From Bacillota bacterium (GTDB lineage: Bacteria; Bacillota; Clostridia; UBA1381; UMGS1253), in assembly GCA_022706785.1 (NCBI GenBank), contig JAKJBW010000021.1, positions 1 to 34,417 of the forward strand: a stretch of DNA of 34,417 nucleotides. The letters are read 5' to 3'. A program made the position numbers and the translations under genes. This document shows positions 1 through 9,066 of this stretch, one piece after another (position 1 is the first letter of the stretch; each line of letters opens with the position of its first letter). The notes beneath the pieces are model-generated. The model saw nothing but the letters and a program-made list of their open reading frames with translations. It was not told the origin of the DNA and made no database searches.

Positions 1-126
1 AACCGCCGCACTGCCAAACTTAAGGCCCACCTTGATATAGGAGGGCGCATGATAGGCAAAAACGCTGGATACCGGAACTGTCATAAGCATTATAGCCGAT
101 AAAGCAAAGGTCAAAACCCTTTTCAA
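1..126 (-). CDS. SpoIID/LytB-like exported protein, N-terminal fragment
   Basis: Only the first 42 codons are inside the window; the gene continues past position 1. Translation starts at a TTG (126-124) behind a GGACGGAG ribosome site and reads MKRVLTFALS, a hydrophobic stretch and a likely signal-peptidase site after VFA (residue 24). The mature start, SYIKVGLKFGSAAV, resembles the opening of SpoIID/LytB-domain proteins (an IRVGL-FGSSA pattern). Family knowledge: SpoIID is a lytic transglycosylase and LytB enhances the amidase LytC. It lies 50 nt downstream of an amidase gene on the same strand, which fits a wall-hydrolase pair. The fragment is too short to be certain. Confidence 0.5.
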   Translation of the reverse strand, partial: MKRVLTFALSAIMLMTVPVSSVFAYHAPSYIKVGLKFGSAAV

Positions 127-176
127 GCCAATCTCCGTCCTTAGTTAATTAGTTTGTCTTTCTGCCGGGTGCTGCT

Positions 177-1643
177 TCATTTTTTCAGCATGGGCAGTGT
201 GTCCAGTATTCCGCTGGCAATCGCCTGCGCCGCTTTTTGCTGGTATACCGGGCTGCCCAGCTTTATTCTGTCCGCTTCATTTGTGATAAAAGCCATTTCC
301 ACGATCACAGAAGGCATATTGGCTTTGCGGATCACCCACATGGCGCTTCCGTCAATCCTTCCGGCGTCCTTTGTTCCCAATGCGGAAGGCAGGTACTTTA
401 AAATGTTGCCGGCCAGCTGGGCTCCCGACACCCCGTATGCCGACGTATCCTTAGTGGTGTGATGCATAACAAGCGAGCCGTTGGCCTCAGTATTGGTAAA
501 GGCATTGCAGTGGATACTCACAAACAGCGACGCACCTATGCTGTTTGCCATATCGGTGCGTGCCGACAGCGATACGTCGGTATCTGTGGTGCGGGTTGTC
601 CGTACATCCACACCGTTTTTCTTCAAGATATCGACCACCATTAAAGATACCGCCAGATTAACATTTTTTTCGTATAAAACGATCTGTCCGTCCTTTTGGC
701 CAAGCGCCCCGACCTCATTTCCGCCGTGGCCCGCGTCAATCACTACTATGGGTTTAGACGATGGTGTTGCCGGCGGGGAAGGGGATGGGCGGGCAGCCTT
801 TGAGGTAAGGGTTACCGTTAATTCGGTTTTGTCACCGGATAGCGCCGCCGTATATGCCGGCACGCTGCCGACGTCAAAAACAATGCGCATCCAGCCGTCG
901 TGAGTGGCGGTGCGGATTTTTGCTATATTGCCGCCGGGGGTGTAATTATCCTGAGGGAGTGCGGAGCTTGCGCCGTATACGTCAACAACAACCCTGCTGG
1001 GATCGTTATAAAGGTCTATGGTATAGCGCGCGACAGCCTGTGAAAAGCAAACGGTGGTGACCTGCTTGGTCCCGTCCTGCCTTGTGGTCAGCGAAAGGGC
1101 TTTTGCATTGCCGGTTTGCGGCGTGGGAGAAGATGCCGGCGTACTTTTATACGACAGTGCGATGGTATTGGATTCGGCTATGTAGTCTACGGCCATGCCC
1201 AGCGTTTCCGCCACAAAGCGGACGGGAACCATGGTTTTGGTTATTTTTTTATAGGTAATCAGCTTAGGTGCTATCTCCATTTGCACCGGAACGTCGTTGA
1301 CGAGCGCTGTGCTGTCATCAATAGCCAAAGACACCTTGCCAGTGCCGTAGCTAATGACAACCCGGTTGGGCGTGCCCGGTGTCCATGCGACATCTGCGCC
1401 CAAAGACTCAAATATCTCGCGAACGCAGACCACGCAGCGGTCCTTCTCCAGCATAACCGGCGGAATGTCGGCCGAAACGCCTTTGCCGTCAACCAGTACG
1501 TTGTAAAGCGCGCCCTCATAAGCATGAAGGCCGCCGTCATATTCCAGTCTGGCGTTAAACGAAGCCGCATATGCGCAGGTGCAGGAAAAAACCATGGTCA
1601 GAATAAGCATATATAACATGATCCTGTTCATTTTAACTGTCAT
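177..1643 (-). CDS. N-acetylmuramoyl-L-alanine amidase with stalk and AMIN domains
   Basis: Secreted peptidoglycan amidase that cleaves the MurNAc-L-Ala bond. I start at ATG 1643 (488 aa) because AAGGGGGT lies 7 nt upstream; the longer frame to 1691 lacks an SD. There is a signal peptide (residues 1-26), a copper-amine-oxidase-type stalk region (about 46-165, with the MVPVRFVAETLG signature), an AMIN domain (about 181-282), a Pro/Ser linker and an Amidase_3 catalytic domain (298 to the end). Zinc and catalytic residues are visible: His306 in DAGHGG, Glu325 in YEKN, His378 in SIHCNA and Glu449 in VEMAFITN. It lies 51 nt downstream of ruvB and upstream of a SpoIID/LytB-like gene. It could act in vegetative wall turnover or in sporulation. 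Confidence 0.93.
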   Translation of the reverse strand: MTVKMNRIMLYMLILTMVFSCTCAYAASFNARLEYDGGLHAYEGALYNVLVDGKGVSADIPPVMLEKDRCVVCVREIFESLGADVAWTPGTPNRVVISYGTGKVSLAIDDSTALVNDVPVQMEIAPKLITYKKITKTMVPVRFVAETLGMAVDYIAESNTIALSYKSTPASSPTPQTGNAKALSLTTRQDGTKQVTTVCFSQAVARYTIDLYNDPSRVVVDVYGASSALPQDNYTPGGNIAKIRTATHDGWMRIVFDVGSVPAYTAALSGDKTELTVTLTSKAARPSPSPPATPSSKPIVVIDAGHGGNEVGALGQKDGQIVLYEKNVNLAVSLMVVDILKKNGVDVRTTRTTDTDVSLSARTDMANSIGASLFVSIHCNAFTNTEANGSLVMHHTTKDTSAYGVSGAQLAGNILKYLPSALGTKDAGRIDGSAMWVIRKANMPSVIVEMAFITNEADRIKLGSPVYQQKAAQAIASGILDTLPMLKK

Positions 1644-1694
1644 CTTATATACCCCCTTGGGATTGGCCTGATGCAGGCATGGCTTTGGCACGGT

Positions 1695-2768
1695 CTAGTT
1701 TTCCGTGCCTTTGATCTCATCAATGGTAAGCTGTGTGCCGCCGGCGTTTGCGTTCTTTTCATAGGGGATATTAAAATGCGCATACGCCAAATGGGTCAAA
1801 GCCCTGCCCCGCGGTGTGCGGTTGAGAAATCCCAGCTGCAGCAAATACGGCTCATATACATCCTCAATGGTGTTTGCGTCCTCACCTATGGATGCGGCAA
1901 GCGTGTCCAGTCCCACAGGACCGCCGCCGAAATTCCGGATAATAGCCAAAAGCATACGCCTGTCCACCATATCCAGGCCTAAACGGTCAACCTCCATCAT
2001 GGAAAGCCCCTTATCTGCGGTTTCTTTGGTGATAACGCCGTTTGCCTTGACCTGCGCGAAGTCACGCACACGTTTTAAAAGGCGGTTGGCGATACGCGGT
2101 GTGCCGCGTGAACGTGACGCGATTTCCGACGCTCCGCCGGCTTCAATGTCAATGCCCAAAATGCCCGCCGACCGCGTTACGATTTTCACAAGCTCGTCAG
2201 GCGCATACATTTCGAGGCGGTTGATCATGCCAAAGCGGTCGCGCAGCGGTGCGGTCAGCAACCCCACCCTGGTTGTGGCGCCGATCAGGGTGAACCTGGG
2301 CAGATCAATGCGCAGGGAGCGGGCCGAAGGGCCCTTGCCTATGATGATATCCAGCGCGTAGTCCTCCATGGCGGGGTACAAAACCTCCTCCACGCTTCTG
2401 CTGAGCCTGTGGATCTCGTCTATGAATAAAATATCATGCTCCGAAAGATTGGTTAAAATGGCGGCAAGGTCTCCCGCCTTCTCAATGGCGGGGCCGCTTG
2501 TGATGCGGATGCTCACGCCCATTTCGTTGGCGATAATGGCTGCAAGGGTGGTTTTGCCCAACCCCGGCGGGCCATAGAGCAGTACATGGTCAAGGGATTC
2601 GCGGCGGGTTTTAGCCGCTTCGATAAAAATACGCATGTTTTCCTTTACCTTTTCCTGGCCGATATATTCTGCCAGTGTGCGTGGGCGAAGGCTGGTTTCA
2701 ATATCCTCATCTTCGCCGACGAACGATGTCGTGACGATGCGTTCCTCAAGATTTTCATCAAAGCTCAA
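1695..2768 (-). CDS. ruvB: Holliday junction branch migration ATPase RuvB
   Basis: AAA+ motor of the RuvABC resolvasome, which drives branch migration of Holliday junctions with RuvA. The 357-aa protein has the full family length. Visible motifs are Walker [10 protein letters not shown] (66-74), Walker B with DEIH (117-120), sensor 1 GATTR (163-167), the LRDRFG arginine-finger region (175-180) and a C-terminal winged-helix region ending in RTPRGRALT and YAHF. It follows ruvA by 11 nt on the same strand, so the two should be co-transcribed. The amidase gene follows 51 nt later with no terminator between them. Confidence 0.98.
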   Translation of the reverse strand: MSFDENLEERIVTTSFVGEDEDIETSLRPRTLAEYIGQEKVKENMRIFIEAAKTRRESLDHVLLYGPPGLGKTTLAAIIANEMGVSIRITSGPAIEKAGDLAAILTNLSEHDILFIDEIHRLSRSVEEVLYPAMEDYALDIIIGKGPSARSLRIDLPRFTLIGATTRVGLLTAPLRDRFGMINRLEMYAPDELVKIVTRSAGILGIDIEAGGASEIASRSRGTPRIANRLLKRVRDFAQVKANGVITKETADKGLSMMEVDRLGLDMVDRRMLLAIIRNFGGGPVGLDTLAASIGEDANTIEDVYEPYLLQLGFLNRTPRGRALTHLAYAHFNIPYEKNANAGGTQLTIDEIKGTEN

Positions 2769-2779
2769 GCCTTCATCAC

Positions 2780-3373
2780 CTACCTAGCCAGTTTTTTCAG
2801 CGCCGATTTAATAATCAGCTCAATATCCTGATTCATATCAACACCTGCAAGGGCACGCTTGGCTTCCGACTGTGAATAGCCCAGCATGACAAGGGCTTCT
2901 GCAGCCTCGCCGGAGTAGCCGAAAGCTTCGGCTGCTACCAAGCCTGCACTGCCGTTTTCTGTCATATCCTCATTTTTCAGCTTATCTTTCAGTTCTAGTA
3001 TGACGCGCTGCGCAGCCTTGGGACCTATACCCTGCGCCTGTGTCAGCAATTTTGAATCGCCCGTGACAATGGCGCCGGCTAGCCTGTGCGGCGGCATACA
3101 CGAAAGCAGCGACAGCGCCGCCTTGGGCCCTACGCCCGAAACCGAGATCAGCATCTGAAAAAGGTCCATTTCTTCGGCGCTCAAAAACCCATATAAATCA
3201 AAGGTGTCTTCGCGGACATATAGAAAGGTGTACATTTTAATCTCCGCACCCGTATCACCCATCGTCCCCAGACTGTACATGGAGGTATGGATCTTATAGC
3301 CTACGCCCGAAGCGTCGACCACAGCGAAGTTTGCGTCTTTATGTACAAGCGTGCCTGAAATGTAATAAAACAC
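2780..3373 (-). CDS. ruvA: Holliday junction DNA helicase subunit RuvA
   Basis: RuvA tetramers hold the Holliday junction and recruit RuvB. I use the GTG at 3373 (197 aa): it gives the family-like start [14 protein letters not shown], and AGGTG sits 9 nt upstream. A GTG at 3385 would add only four residues. An OB-fold covers about 1-62, paired helix-hairpin-helix motifs follow ([11 protein letters not shown] and [17 protein letters not shown]), and a C-terminal RuvB-binding domain ends in ALKKLAR. The gene is separated from ruvC by about 360 nt that hold a strong promoter and a palindromic repeat, so ruvAB probably has its own transcript. Confidence 0.96.
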   Translation of the reverse strand: MFYYISGTLVHKDANFAVVDASGVGYKIHTSMYSLGTMGDTGAEIKMYTFLYVREDTFDLYGFLSAEEMDLFQMLISVSGVGPKAALSLLSCMPPHRLAGAIVTGDSKLLTQAQGIGPKAAQRVILELKDKLKNEDMTENGSAGLVAAEAFGYSGEAAEALVMLGYSQSEAKRALAGVDMNQDIELIIKSALKKLAR

Positions 3374-3407
3374 ACCACACCACACCTAACCGGCTTTTAA
3401 TTAAATA

Positions 3408-3567
3408 TATAGTCGATCCACGCCAAAACGGTCTGGTCTTTGAGGCCTTTTTCCCGCCATGCTGCGTTGTCGTCCTAGGCGGGCGCCAGCCCGCCGTTGT
3501 CCTCCGCCTTGCCTGGCGGAAAAAATTCTCGCAAATCTTCAGACCCTTTTGAAGTGGATCGACTATA
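3408..3567. repeat. 160-bp palindromic (MITE/REP-like) element
   Basis: The element is bounded by perfect 14-bp terminal inverted repeats, TATAGTCGATCCAC at 3408-3421 and its complement at 3554-3567. Similarity continues inward for about 25 more bases (CAAAA, GGTCTG and a TTTG-GAG tract in both arms). At the centre is a 7-bp GC stem, GGCGGGC/GCCCGCC, with a GCCA loop (3478-3495), flanked by CCGCCA...TGGCGG pairing. There is no credible coding frame, no transposase and no clear target duplication. It looks like a short interspersed repeat or a non-autonomous element that folds into one long hairpin. Confidence 0.8.
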
Positions 3568-3606
3568 GAAAACAAAAAGCATATAATGGCAACATATGAT
3601 GCTACC

Positions 3607-3635
3607 ATTATACACTTTCTGACGGGGTACGTCAA
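3607..3635 (-). promoter_or_regulatory. sigma-A promoter for ruvAB
   Basis: Read on the minus strand: -35 TTGACG (3635-3630), a 17-nt spacer, -10 TATAAT (3612-3607). Predicted start is near 3600. That puts the whole 160-bp palindromic element in the 5' untranslated leader of ruvA, which would be about 227 nt long. Confidence 0.72.
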
Positions 3636-3734
3636 ATTTCATTTCCATAACAAATTTCATTTTCCGCCATTTTTTAAACCCTTTGGGCTGCCAGTGAACG
3701 GCTGTACGGACATACTGTGATATGGGCGGCTAAA

Positions 3735-4226
3735 TCAGCTATTTAAAATGTGGTTGTAGTTAGCCGAGTGGCCGTGGCAGATCGCTACAGCCAATGCGTC
3801 CGCCGCATCGTCGGGCTTGGGCACGGCGTTTAGATTCAGCATGATTTTGACCATCTGCTGTACCTGATTTTTGTCGGCCCGGCCATAGCCTGTCGTCGCC
3901 TGCTTGACCTGAAGCGGGGTATATTCAAACGCCTCTATGTTTCCGAGCATAGCGGCCAAAAGAACAACGCCCCTGCCGTGGGCAACCGATATTGCCGTTT
4001 TGGCGTTGGTATTGAAAAACAGCTCCTCCACCGCCATGGCGTCCGGCTTGTGGCGCTCGATCAGCCGGCTGACCTCTTCATAGATCATGCGCAGCCTTCT
4101 TTGCAAAGGCAGCTTGGCGGGCGTGATAATTGCGCCGTAATCCACAGCGCGAAAGGAGTTTCCGTTGTATTCCACAATACCGTACCCAACCGTCGCAATG
4201 CCCGGATCAATCCCTAAAATAATCAT
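3735..4226 (-). CDS. ruvC: Crossover junction endonuclease RuvC
   Basis: Holliday junction resolvase, 163 aa, the usual length. The RNase-H-like acidic active site is visible: Asp7 in GIDPG, Glu67/68 in VEELFF, and the C-terminal DDAADALA motif with Asp140 and Asp143. The basic [19 protein letters not shown] segment (about 104-122), which contacts DNA, is present. ATG 4226 follows an AAGGAAG ribosome site. It is divergent from argG, with 125 nt between the two start codons. No terminator is evident downstream before the ruvA promoter. Confidence 0.97.
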   Translation of the reverse strand: MIILGIDPGIATVGYGIVEYNGNSFRAVDYGAIITPAKLPLQRRLRMIYEEVSRLIERHKPDAMAVEELFFNTNAKTAISVAHGRGVVLLAAMLGNIEAFEYTPLQVKQATTGYGRADKNQVQQMVKIMLNLNAVPKPDDAADALAVAICHGHSANYNHILNS

Positions 4227-4245
4227 GCTTTTTCTTCCTTATCTC

Positions 4246-4274
4246 TTGTTTCTTTAGGTTTTTTATTGTATAAT
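4246..4274 (+). promoter_or_regulatory. Predicted sigma-A promoter of argGH
   Basis: -35 TTGTTT (4246-4251), 17-nt spacer, -10 TATAAT (4269-4274). This predicts a start near 4281 and a 71-nt leader before argG. The 125-nt ruvC-argG gap is too short for a T-box, and I see no clear ArgR box. Confidence 0.55.
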
Positions 4275-4351
4275 ACCATTGTTTTGTACAAGTAAAATAA
4301 TTCAGATGTTTTCTCAGTTTTTAGTATAACATATGAAGGGAGAAATGCAAT

Positions 4352-5572
4352 ATGGCAAAGGAAAAAGTGGTGCTCGCTTATTCGGGCGGGCTTGATACAT
4401 CCATTATTATTCCATGGCTGAAGGAAAATTACGACTGCGAGGTCATTGCAGTATGCGGTGATGTGGGGCAGGGCAAGGAAACTGAAGGACTGGAGGAAAA
4501 AGCGCTTAAAACAGGCGCTTCCAAGCTCTACATAGAGAATTTGCAGGAGGAGTATGTGCAAGACTTCATCTGGCCGACGCTGAAAGCGGGCGCGGTGTAT
4601 GAGGGCAAATACCTGCTCGGTACCTCTCACGCAAGGCCCTGCATCGCAAAACGTCTGGTCCAGATCGCTTTAGCCGAAGGCGCTACCGCCGTCTGCCACG
4701 GCTGCACAGGAAAAGGAAACGATCAGGTCCGCTTTGAGCTCACCATCAAAGCGCTTGCGCCCCAGATGAAGATCATAGCGCCCTGGCGGATCTGGGATAT
4801 CAAATCGCGCGACGACGAAATCGCGTATGCCGAAGCGCGCGGGATTCCTGTACCGGTTACCAGAGAGGACAACTACTCGATGGACCGCAACATCTGGCAC
4901 CTTTCGCACGAGGGGATGGATCTGGAGAATCCGGCAAACGAGCCGGATCTCGAAAAAATATTAAAGCTGATGGTTTCGCCGCAAAAGGCGCCCGATGTGC
5001 CTGCCTACGTGGAGGTCGAGTTTGAGAAAGGCGTGCCTGTTGCGATAGACGGACAAAAATATTCTCCCGCCGGGCTGGTGAAAAAGGCCAATGAGCTGGC
5101 CGCGGCGAACGGTGTGGGTATTGCCGACATTGTGGAAAACCGCCTTGTGGGCATGAAGAGCCGCGGCGTGTATGAAACGCCGGGCGGCACGCTTTTATAT
5201 GCCGCGCACCGCGAGCTGGAATATTTGTGCCTTGACCGCCAGACCATGCACTACAAGGAATTGGTGGCTTCCAAATTTGCCGAGCTTGTCTACGACGGCA
5301 ACTGGTATACGCCGCTTCGCGAGGCGCTCGGCGCATTTGTGGATAGCACGCAGCAGACTGTGACAGGCAAAGTGCGCATGAAGCTCTATAAAGGCAACTG
5401 CACACCTGCCGGCGCATCTTCGCCATACTCGCTCTACGACGAGGATATCGCAACCTTTGACGCCGACGAAGTGTATGACCAGAAGGACAGTGCCGGCTTT
5501 GTGAATCTGTTCGGCCTTCCGCTCAAGGTGCGTGCCATGATGCTGCAAAAGAACGGCGGCAAAATCGATTGA
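4352..5572 (+). CDS. argG: Argininosuccinate synthase
   Basis: ATP-dependent condensation of citrulline and aspartate to argininosuccinate, the penultimate step of arginine synthesis. The 406-aa protein has the typical bacterial length. The N-terminal ATP pyrophosphatase P-loop is SGGLDTS (11-17). Other conserved blocks are [29 protein letters not shown] and [17 protein letters not shown], which bind citrulline, ATP and aspartate. ATG 4352 is preceded by GAAGGGAG. argH follows 39 nt later, so the two form an operon for the last two steps of arginine synthesis. Confidence 0.98.
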   Translation: MAKEKVVLAYSGGLDTSIIIPWLKENYDCEVIAVCGDVGQGKETEGLEEKALKTGASKLYIENLQEEYVQDFIWPTLKAGAVYEGKYLLGTSHARPCIAKRLVQIALAEGATAVCHGCTGKGNDQVRFELTIKALAPQMKIIAPWRIWDIKSRDDEIAYAEARGIPVPVTREDNYSMDRNIWHLSHEGMDLENPANEPDLEKILKLMVSPQKAPDVPAYVEVEFEKGVPVAIDGQKYSPAGLVKKANELAAANGVGIADIVENRLVGMKSRGVYETPGGTLLYAAHRELEYLCLDRQTMHYKELVASKFAELVYDGNWYTPLREALGAFVDSTQQTVTGKVRMKLYKGNCTPAGASSPYSLYDEDIATFDADEVYDQKDSAGFVNLFGLPLKVRAMMLQKNGGKID

Positions 5573-5611
5573 TGCGCGCGGGGGGCAGACCAACGAAAGG
5601 GAAGTGAGGCT

Positions 5612-6988
5612 ATGAAGCTGTGGGGCGGGCGTTTTTCAAAGGCAACCGATAGTCGGGTCGATGATTTCAATTCATCCATCAGATTTGATGCAAGGCTCTA
5701 CCGCCAGGATATCAAAGGAAGCATGGCACACGCCGAAATGCTTGGCAGGCAGGGGATCATTCCGCCGGGCGACGCCGAGTTGATTGTTAAAACCTTAGGC
5801 GAGATCCTTTCCGATATCGAAGCGGGCAAAGTAGCGTTTGAAATCGATGCGGAAGATATCCATATGAATATAGAAAAAATACTTATCGGGCGTATCGGCG
5901 AGGCGGGCAAACGTTTGCATACGGGCCGCAGCCGCAACGATCAGGTTGCGCTTGACCTGCGTATGTATGTGAAGGATGAGATTGACGCGGTCTGCGGTAT
6001 GATAAAAAATTTGATGCACGCGTTACTAGACATAGCCGAAGCCCACACAACCACCGTGATGCCCGGTTATACCCATCTGCAAAAAGCCCAGCCGGTCACA
6101 CTGGCGCACCATCTGCTGGCGTATTTTGAGATGTTTATGCGCGATCTGGGCAGGCTGGCCGACGCGCGCGGCCGCACCGATGTGATGCCCCTTGGTTCGG
6201 GCGCCCTTGCAGGGACGACATACCCTCTGGACCGTGAATTTGTGGCGCGTTCGCTGGATTTTGCCTGCGTCAGCCGGAATTCGCTGGATGCGGTGAGCGA
6301 CCGCGATTTTGCGATTGAGCTTTTATCTGCGCTGTCTGTGGCAATGATGCACATGAGCCGCTTTTGTGAAGAACTGATATTGTGGAACAGTCATGAGTTT
6401 GGCTTTATCGAGATGGACGACGCCTATTCCACAGGCTCGTCTATCATGCCGCAAAAGAAAAATCCCGACGTAGCCGAGCTGATACGCGGCAAGACGGGAC
6501 GGGTCTACGGCGGTCTTATGGGCCTCCTCACCACCATGAAGGGCATTCCGCTGGCATACAATAAGGACATGCAGGAAGACAAAGAAGCGGTGTTTGATGC
6601 GGTAGACACCATAAAGCTTTGCCTGCCGGTGTTTACCGCTATGATACAAACTATGAGGCTTAATACCGGGGCCATGAAAAAAGGCGCGAGCGGGGGCTTT
6701 ACCAATGCCACCGACGCGGCCGACTATCTTGTGAAAAAAGGGCTTGCCTTCCGCGAGGCGCATGAGGTGGTGGGAAAAATAGTCGCCTATGCGCTCGGGG
6801 CGGGTAAGGCCTTAGATGAATTTTCTATGGACGAATTCAAGGCGTGTTCACCTGTGTTTGAAGATGATGTCTACGAGGCCATCAGGCTGGAAGCGTGCGT
6901 AGCAGGGCGCAGTCTTGTGGGCGGCCCCGCCAAAGGAACGGTTGAAGCGGCGATTTTAGAAGGACGAAGGCGTTTGGGTCCCAGGTAA
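5612..6988 (+). CDS. argH: Argininosuccinate lyase
   Basis: Cleaves argininosuccinate to arginine and fumarate. The 458-aa protein belongs to the fumarase/aspartase superfamily. Motifs visible: TGRSRNDQ (104-111), [11 protein letters not shown] (151-161, with the general-acid/base region around His155) and the flexible-loop signature [11 protein letters not shown] (275-285), which carries the catalytic serine. The start ATG follows AAAGGGAAG. It ends 17 nt from the converging G3E-like gene, and no terminator hairpin is visible in that gap. Confidence 0.98.
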   Translation: MKLWGGRFSKATDSRVDDFNSSIRFDARLYRQDIKGSMAHAEMLGRQGIIPPGDAELIVKTLGEILSDIEAGKVAFEIDAEDIHMNIEKILIGRIGEAGKRLHTGRSRNDQVALDLRMYVKDEIDAVCGMIKNLMHALLDIAEAHTTTVMPGYTHLQKAQPVTLAHHLLAYFEMFMRDLGRLADARGRTDVMPLGSGALAGTTYPLDREFVARSLDFACVSRNSLDAVSDRDFAIELLSALSVAMMHMSRFCEELILWNSHEFGFIEMDDAYSTGSSIMPQKKNPDVAELIRGKTGRVYGGLMGLLTTMKGIPLAYNKDMQEDKEAVFDAVDTIKLCLPVFTAMIQTMRLNTGAMKKGASGGFTNATDAADYLVKKGLAFREAHEVVGKIVAYALGAGKALDEFSMDEFKACSPVFEDDVYEAIRLEACVAGRSLVGGPAKGTVEAAILEGRRRLGPR

Positions 6989-7005
6989 GCGGCCTTGTCC
7001 ATAGA

Positions 7006-7893
7006 CTATTGCGGCTCAAGCAGGGCCTTTGCTTTGGTTCTCGACAGATTAAAGCCTATAATTTCAAGGATGGGCATGATGTCTTTGACCGTATGCCCCA
7101 CTGTTTTTTCATCCCCTAAGCAGTCAAGGATATAGCTGCCGCCTGCGGTGCACTTCAGGCTCCCTCTGAGGCGCAGGACAGTTGATTCTTCATCGTAGAG
7201 GAGTGTATGCAAAAACCTGAAGACCTGCTCATAGGTATAGCTCGCCTGTGGGCGAAGGGTTATCCGCATAAGCTCGCGCACATTGATGCCTGTTCTTTTA
7301 TCGCGGCCCCACAGCACGGTTTGCCGTGAGAGCAGCGCGTCAAGATCATCTGAACAGAGCTTAGACCACGCGGTGGTCGAGATGTTGGGTTCCATATGCC
7401 TGCGCCAGGCCTCGGAGCCTAAGTAAGTACCCATCATAACAAAGATTTCGTCCTTAAACAGGGCGATTTCCTCATCTTTTTCATCCCCAACGCGATTGAT
7501 GAATATGGAACCGGCCGCGCTCATAAGAGAGAGCAGGCCATAAAGCGTTTCATACGGCATCTGGCGTGTCGTGTAGGGGCGCAGTATCATTATAATTTGT
7601 CCCAGCGCACAGCTTTTTGCGATCTGCGGACGATACAATACCTTAATAATATCGTCAACCGAAAGCTCCGGCGCAAGCTCTACCACGATTCTGCCGCATC
7701 TTCCTGACATCGCCGTAAGCAGCTCCAAAAGAACATCGTGCAACACAAACCCACGCCCGTCCTTTGCAGCATAAGCTCTGCGTTCAATAACGGCCGTCTC
7801 TATCCCTTTATTGTCCAGACATTTGCAGTACATAGAAATAAAGGTTGTTTTACCGGCGCCTGAAAGTCCGCCTACAAGGTCAACTTTTGTCAT
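7006..7893 (-). CDS. Divergent G3E-family (CobW/HypB/UreG-like) P-loop protein
   Basis: I start at ATG 7893 (295 aa), giving MTKVDLVGGLSGAGKTTFI; GAGAG lies 8 nt upstream. An alternative GTG at 7908 behind GGAAGG is possible. Walker A GGLSGAGKTT occupies residues 8-17. A later VELAPEL stretch may stand for the metal-chaperone switch region, and IFINRVGDE may stand for the NKxD base-recognition motif, with Arg in place of Lys. The C-terminal half (after about 180) is not recognisable and lacks the usual CobW C-terminal histidines. Family members insert or chaperone metals; the substrate here is unknown. It converges on argH and is divergent from the DUF606 gene. Confidence 0.6.
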   Translation of the reverse strand: MTKVDLVGGLSGAGKTTFISMYCKCLDNKGIETAVIERRAYAAKDGRGFVLHDVLLELLTAMSGRCGRIVVELAPELSVDDIIKVLYRPQIAKSCALGQIIMILRPYTTRQMPYETLYGLLSLMSAAGSIFINRVGDEKDEEIALFKDEIFVMMGTYLGSEAWRRHMEPNISTTAWSKLCSDDLDALLSRQTVLWGRDKRTGINVRELMRITLRPQASYTYEQVFRFLHTLLYDEESTVLRLRGSLKCTAGGSYILDCLGDEKTVGHTVKDIMPILEIIGFNLSRTKAKALLEPQ

Positions 7894-7909
7894 ATCCATT
7901 TCTCTCACT

Positions 7910-8492
7910 CATGCCTTCCCGCATCTTTTGAATGTCTGCTGACACATTGCTCTGAAGCAATCATTTTTATACATGGGAGAACCGATCAGCCTGACGGTAT
8001 ATGGCTGATAGTGCTGCTAGCTATACTGTTTATAAAAAAGCTAGTTAAAACCGGCTGCATCTGCGGGCGCGGGCTTTATAGGCAGACTTTTTTGAAACTC
8101 AGGGAATTACGCCCAAACGGCATAAATTCCTGTCGTTATAAAAAAGTATCGGTGCGCGCCGCATTGTGCCTGCTTAAATGCATGCCTGGAATCGTGCATC
8201 CGCTTTGATTATATTATTTGAATGGTTAAACGATATCCCATTGCCGGTGAGCGAATATCCGTATTTGAATGGATAACCGCAGTGCCTCAAGCACAAAAAC
8301 ATACGCCTGTGCGCGCTGTTTTTGTCTGTAATACATAACATTTATTTTGTTTAACAAAAGTGTAGCATACAATTTACATGCCGTCAATACATCCGGCGCA
8401 TATCCGGCTGTTTTCCGTGCGGCGTAAAAATCTCTTTAAATGGATACATGTTTTACGTAAGACTTACAAACAATACGCCTGAGGTGATTATA
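7910..8492. other. Intergenic region without a convincing gene
   Basis: About 580 nt between divergent genes. It holds several small dyads: a perfect 6-bp hairpin (ATTGCT/AGCAAT around 7946-7961), a 7-bp dyad ATCAGCC/GGCTGAT at 7985-7991 and 8003-8009, and CTAGC/GCTAG around 8018-8045. A 65-codon GTG-started frame at 8011-8208 has one hydrophobic segment, but no clear SD and no recognisable family. I see no tRNA or riboswitch. Confidence 0.5.
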
Positions 8493-8927
8493 TTGCTGGG
8501 AATATTATATAGTATTATCGCAGGCGCTGCAATGAGCTTTCAGGGCGTGATAAACACCAGGCTGGGTGAAAAAGTCGGGATCTACGAAGCTAACGCGTTT
8601 GTACAGGGCACAAGCTTTGCCCTTTCAATACTTGCTGTTTTCCTGTTGGGAAAGGGCAGCTTCAAGCCGCTGACAGACATCAGCAAAGTTTACTGGCTGG
8701 GTGGTGCGCTTGGGCTTATCATCACTGTTACCGTTATGCTTGGGATTAAAAATTTAAGTCCCACCATAGCGATTTCCACCATACTAATATCTCAGCTTTT
8801 GGTTGCGGCGATTATTGATGCGTTTGGCCTGCTGGGTGCGGAAAAAATGGTATTCGGCCTGTCAAAATATGTGGGGATTGCACTGATGATCGCAGGCGTA
8901 ATTGTATTTAAGCTGAAAACACACTAG
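8493..8927 (+). CDS. YdcZ/DUF606-type DMT-superfamily membrane protein
   Basis: Small integral membrane protein of 144 aa with about five hydrophobic segments. I choose the TTG at 8493: GAGGTG lies 6 nt upstream, and the resulting start (LGILYSIIAGAAMSFQGVINTRLGEK) is the normal start of the family, while the ATG at 8448 adds an atypical extension. Family features are the SFQGVINTRLGE loop, the NAFVQGT helix, and SQLLVAAIIDAFGLLG followed by KYVGIALMIAGV. Members are single-unit drug/metabolite transporters that probably dimerise; the substrate is unknown. Confidence 0.85.
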   Translation: MLGILYSIIAGAAMSFQGVINTRLGEKVGIYEANAFVQGTSFALSILAVFLLGKGSFKPLTDISKVYWLGGALGLIITVTVMLGIKNLSPTIAISTILISQLLVAAIIDAFGLLGAEKMVFGLSKYVGIALMIAGVIVFKLKTH

Positions 8928-8991
8928 CTTTTGGCCAACGTATATCAAGTCATATGGAAATAATTTCATGTAACAAAAATGTACTAAAACC

Positions 8992-9019
8992 TTGATGTTT
9001 TAATACTTTGTGGTACAAT
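8992..9019 (+). promoter_or_regulatory. Upstream promoter of the agr-like operon (P1)
   Basis: -35 TTGATG (8992-8997), 16-nt spacer, -10 TACAAT (9014-9019). The bases before the -10 (TTTGTGG) nearly match those of the second promoter 75 nt downstream. Confidence 0.5.
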
Positions 9020-9037
9020 GCAGTTAGAATTGCCTTA

Positions 9038-9064
9038 CCTGAATTAAAAAATTTTTAATTTAGG
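9038..9064. promoter_or_regulatory. 27-nt AT-rich palindrome between tandem promoters
   Basis: CCTGAATTAAAAA and TTTTTAATTTAGG form a 13-bp inverted repeat with a single mismatch around one central base. It ends 3 nt before the -35 box of the downstream promoter. It is either an operator or an attenuator for the upstream promoter; the sequence alone does not decide. Confidence 0.5.
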
Positions 9065-9066
9065 TA

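Noticed and set aside
3339..3660. Open frames of 60-98 codons across the palindromic element
   Set aside because: They derive from the inverted-repeat sequence itself, have no SD and match no family. I treat the element as non-coding.
4227..4351. T-box or other riboswitch upstream of argG
   Set aside because: The leader is only about 70 nt and contains no T-box consensus or antiterminator pairing.
4857..5593. Long minus-strand frames opposite argG
   Set aside because: They are antisense shadows of a conserved GC-rich coding sequence; argG itself is unambiguous.
8011..8208. 65-codon frame with a hydrophobic start and several Cys
   Set aside because: No SD, no recognisable family and no conserved motif. 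It was considered as a FeoB-associated small protein, but the pattern does not fit.
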